Positions 5,394 through 5,949 of a DNA stretch of 5,949 bases are shown one piece after another. Source of the DNA: Candidatus Bathyarchaeota archaeon (lineage in GTDB: Archaea > Thermoproteota > Bathyarchaeia > Bathyarchaeales > B26-1); assembly GCA_003662645.1 (NCBI GenBank), contig QMYL01000068.1, positions 1 through 5,949 on the forward strand. The letters run 5' to 3'. The notes under the pieces are model-generated. The model was not told the origin of the DNA. It made no database searches and saw only the letters and a program-made list of their open reading frames with translations. Within the stretch, counting starts at the first letter, position 1, and each line of letters begins with the position of its first letter. The position numbers and the translations under genes are program-made.

Positions 5394-5949
5394 TTACGCC
5401 AACTCTTGGAGGGCCCTAAGCCTCTTAACCAGGTTTGGATGTGTTGAGAAGAGCTCAGCTATCCTGTCAGCTGTTGTGATCCTCCTTCTGAGGTATTCCT
5501 CGACCAGTTTAGAGTCGCTCCTCATAATACCAACCTCGGAGAGCTCCCTCAGATCCCTACTGGAGCTCTCCGGGTCGGCTATGAATAGGGCCTTGAAGGA
5601 GCTCAGGTTACCGACATGCGGGTGGAACCTCCTCACCCTCTCGGTTGTGTATGCTATCTTGACCAGACCCTCCGAGAGCTTCCTAGCCCCCTCATCAACG
5701 ACCGACGCGCTGTGACGGTCCGCGTAGTACTCACGTAGCCTGCTGAGGTATAGAGTGAAGAGGGTGAGGACCCAGTATATTATGAGGCTTAGGAAGCCTA
5801 TCAACGCAGCTAGGTTGGCGTTCCCCCTCTCATCGCGGCTGCTGAATTGAGCCGACCACATGAGGGAGTACCCTATATAGTAGAAGAGGGCTGGGAGTAT
5901 CGAGACGAACATCATGATCTGGACATCTCTATGCTTCAGGTGTCCCAGC
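5394..5949 (-). CDS. htpX: HtpX-like M48 family membrane zinc metalloprotease (N-terminus cut by window edge)
   Basis: The frame is open to the window end, giving 184 C-terminal residues; an ATG at 5915 is internal, not the start. The first visible residues, LGHLKHRDVQI, are the second half of the HELGH zinc motif, with the preceding codons missing. Two hydrophobic segments follow (about residues 3-20 and 35-57 counted from Met 5915). Then comes SRLREYYADRHSA (58-70), where E62 matches the third zinc ligand of M48 enzymes. The end STHPNLVKRLRALQEL is the typical HtpX C-terminus. HtpX is a membrane-bound endopeptidase with a cytoplasmic active site that degrades misfolded membrane proteins; substrates here are unknown. 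The stop (TAA, 5394-5396) lies 93 bases before the phosphoribosyltransferase start, which has its own promoter. The family is secure; the symbol is used in the broad family sense. Confidence 0.92.
   Translation of the reverse strand, partial: LGHLKHRDVQIMMFVSILPALFYYIGYSLMWSAQFSSRDERGNANLAALIGFLSLIIYWVLTLFTLYLSRLREYYADRHSASVVDEGARKLSEGLVKIAYTTERVRRFHPHVGNLSSFKALFIADPESSSRDLRELSEVGIMRSDSKLVEEYLRRRITTADRIAELFSTHPNLVKRLRALQELA

Noticed and set aside
5335..5715. 126-residue plus-strand ORF opposite the HtpX-like gene
   Set aside because: Antisense to conserved M48 motifs; it is Ser/Leu-rich and has no recognisable domain.

Overview
The window looks like chromosomal DNA of a thermophilic archaeon, most likely within the Thermoproteota/TACK group or a neighbouring deep lineage. 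The signs are a Cgi121-type KEOPS subunit, a stand-alone Tan1-like THUMP protein, archaeal TATA boxes with very short leaders, GAGGTG-type ribosome sites, strong AGG/AGA and ATA codon use, and tight spacing. No rRNA or marker gene fixes the lineage, so this placement is an inference. Every base belongs to a gene or a short spacer; the longest gap is about 140 bases.

Left part (1-1567, + strand): the 3' end of an electron transfer flavoprotein alpha gene runs without a gap into a GTG-started FAD-dependent D-2-hydroxyacid (lactate/glycolate) dehydrogenase of the GlcD/LctD family. This is the etfA-lctD order of ETF-linked lactate dehydrogenases. A convergent gene (1592-2443, - strand) follows, encoding an unrecognised exported, probably N-glycosylated, beta-rich protein.

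Middle (2444-4134): a divergent promoter region with two TATA boxes and inverted repeats separates the exported-protein gene from an NAD-dependent D-2-hydroxyacid dehydrogenase (glyoxylate/hydroxypyruvate reductase-like, + strand). A THUMP-domain protein of the Tan1 family, a likely tRNA acetylation partner, comes next.

Right part (4131-5949, - strand): genes read leftwards. They are an M48/HtpX-like membrane metalloprotease cut by the window edge inside its HELGH motif, a COG2236-type purine phosphoribosyltransferase, and, overlapping it, the KEOPS subunit Cgi121. Cgi121 is interrupted near its N-terminus by a one-base frameshift. Its stop codon overlaps the THUMP stop codon in a four-base CTAA.

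Functionally there are two themes: 2-hydroxyacid redox metabolism (ETF/LctD plus a pyridine-nucleotide reductase) and tRNA modification (THUMP adapter, KEOPS). No mobile element, CRISPR array, tRNA or phage gene is visible. The most notable points are the ETF-coupled dehydrogenase, the Cgi121 frameshift, the exported orphan and the repeat-rich divergent promoter.
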